Origin: Rubrobacter sp.
Lineage (GTDB): Bacteria > Actinomycetota > Rubrobacteria > Rubrobacterales > Rubrobacteraceae
Direction: 5' to 3'
NCBI GenBank assembly: GCA_016781725.1
Contig: JADDPU010000347.1
Coordinates: forward strand, 1-6,077
DNA: 6,077 bases
Shown one piece after another: positions 5,916-6,077 of the stretch. Within the stretch, counting starts at the first letter, position 1. Every line of letters starts with the position of its first letter. The notes under the pieces were generated by a model that did no database searches, was not told the DNA's origin, and saw only the letters and a list, made by a program, of their open reading frames with translations. The position numbers and the translations under genes were made by a program.

Positions 5916-5920
5916 CCTCC
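5916..5920 (-). promoter_or_regulatory. Shine-Dalgarno sequence overlapping riboswitch helix P1
   Basis: GGAGG lies four bases before ATG 5911 and decides the start of the HD-GYP gene. Bases AGGA (5921-5918) of this site can pair with UCCU (6004-6001), the expected 5' strand of riboswitch helix P1. The ribosome binding site would then be part of the aptamer. Confidence 0.6.
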
Positions 5921-6004
5921 TATGGGCAGCCCGGCCGCCTCCACCCGGTGGAGGCCCGTGGGCTTTGCGCCCCCGCCTCGCGGCGGGTTTGCCTTTGTCG
6001 AGGA
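5918..6004 (-). promoter_or_regulatory. class I cyclic di-GMP riboswitch (GEMM-I) controlling the HD-GYP gene
   Basis: Read on the minus strand, the leader holds the conserved parts of GEMM-I in order: ACAAAGGCAAACC (5998-5986), a 6-bp stem CCCGCC/GGCGGG closed by a GCGA (GNRA) tetraloop (5987-5972), GCGCAAAGCC (5970-5961), ACGGGCC (5959-5953), a second arm CCTCCAC/GTGGAGG, and GGCCGGGCTGCC (5936-5925). The first arm has the same stem and tetraloop length as the Vibrio cholerae Vc2 aptamer as I recall it. By my alignment the base matching Vc2 G20 is G, which favours cyclic di-GMP over the cyclic AMP-GMP variant. A cyclic di-GMP phosphodiesterase downstream is a typical GEMM-I target. Confidence 0.9.
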
Positions 6005-6011
6005 CGTGCCA

Positions 6012-6017
6012 AATATA
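6012..6017 (-). promoter_or_regulatory. -10 element of the HD-GYP/riboswitch transcript
   Basis: TATATT on the minus strand is a good -10 hexamer in otherwise GC-rich DNA, and it lies only a few bases before the riboswitch. The matching -35 is weak (GGTTAG with 17 bases between). Transcription would start near 6003-6006, close to the 5' edge of the aptamer. Confidence 0.5.
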
Positions 6018-6077
6018 CCCCACGCCAGATGCTTCTAACCGTGGTCATGCTCGCGCCCGCGGAAGGCACCACGCCGC

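Noticed and set aside
1..6077. Insertion sequences, CRISPR arrays, integrase or other mobile-element genes.
   Set aside because: No transposase-like protein, terminal repeats or regularly spaced repeats were seen.

Overview
The window is GC-rich DNA, probably from a high-GC actinobacterium. Gene style (PAS/GAF signalling proteins, a NarL/LuxR-type regulator, a GAF/HD-GYP protein, GTG starts) suggests a Rubrobacter-like organism. That placement is an inference from sequence style, not from any search. The window is dominated by cyclic di-GMP signalling.

Layout. From base 2 to 2589 on the + strand lies a multidomain cyclic di-GMP enzyme, PAS-PAS-GAF-GGDEF-EAL. Its 5' end is outside the window, and its reading frame is broken by one base in a run of seven G at 1505-1511, just before the GGDEF signature. 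It converges on a group of three minus-strand genes at 4018-2656. These are a NarL/LuxR-type response regulator whose phospho-acceptor Asp is replaced by Gln, a 61-70 aa helical protein of unknown function, and an 85 aa protein that looks like the first half of a receiver-type fold. The two spacers in this group each carry a copy of the same ~45-base element. About 330 bases without a gene (4019-4349) follow, containing several alternative hairpins. Then come an 89 aa + strand protein (4350-4619) and, converging on it, a GAF/HD-GYP cyclic di-GMP phosphodiesterase (5911-4787, minus).

The best regulatory signal is upstream of the phosphodiesterase. Bases 6004-5918 (minus) read as a class I cyclic di-GMP riboswitch (GEMM-I), with the GGCAAACC segment, a 6-bp stem closed by a GCGA tetraloop, the GCGCAAAGCC segment and a second arm. 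The aptamer abuts the ribosome binding site, and the 3' strand of its closing P1 helix appears to be part of the Shine-Dalgarno sequence. A -10 element (TATATT) sits just upstream.

How the genes fit together. The first gene could make and/or degrade cyclic di-GMP in response to PAS/GAF signals. The HD-GYP protein would degrade it, and its own mRNA appears to sense the same molecule, giving a self-contained feedback loop. The response regulator group may respond to, or lie next to, this circuit. No sequence evidence ties it directly to cyclic di-GMP.
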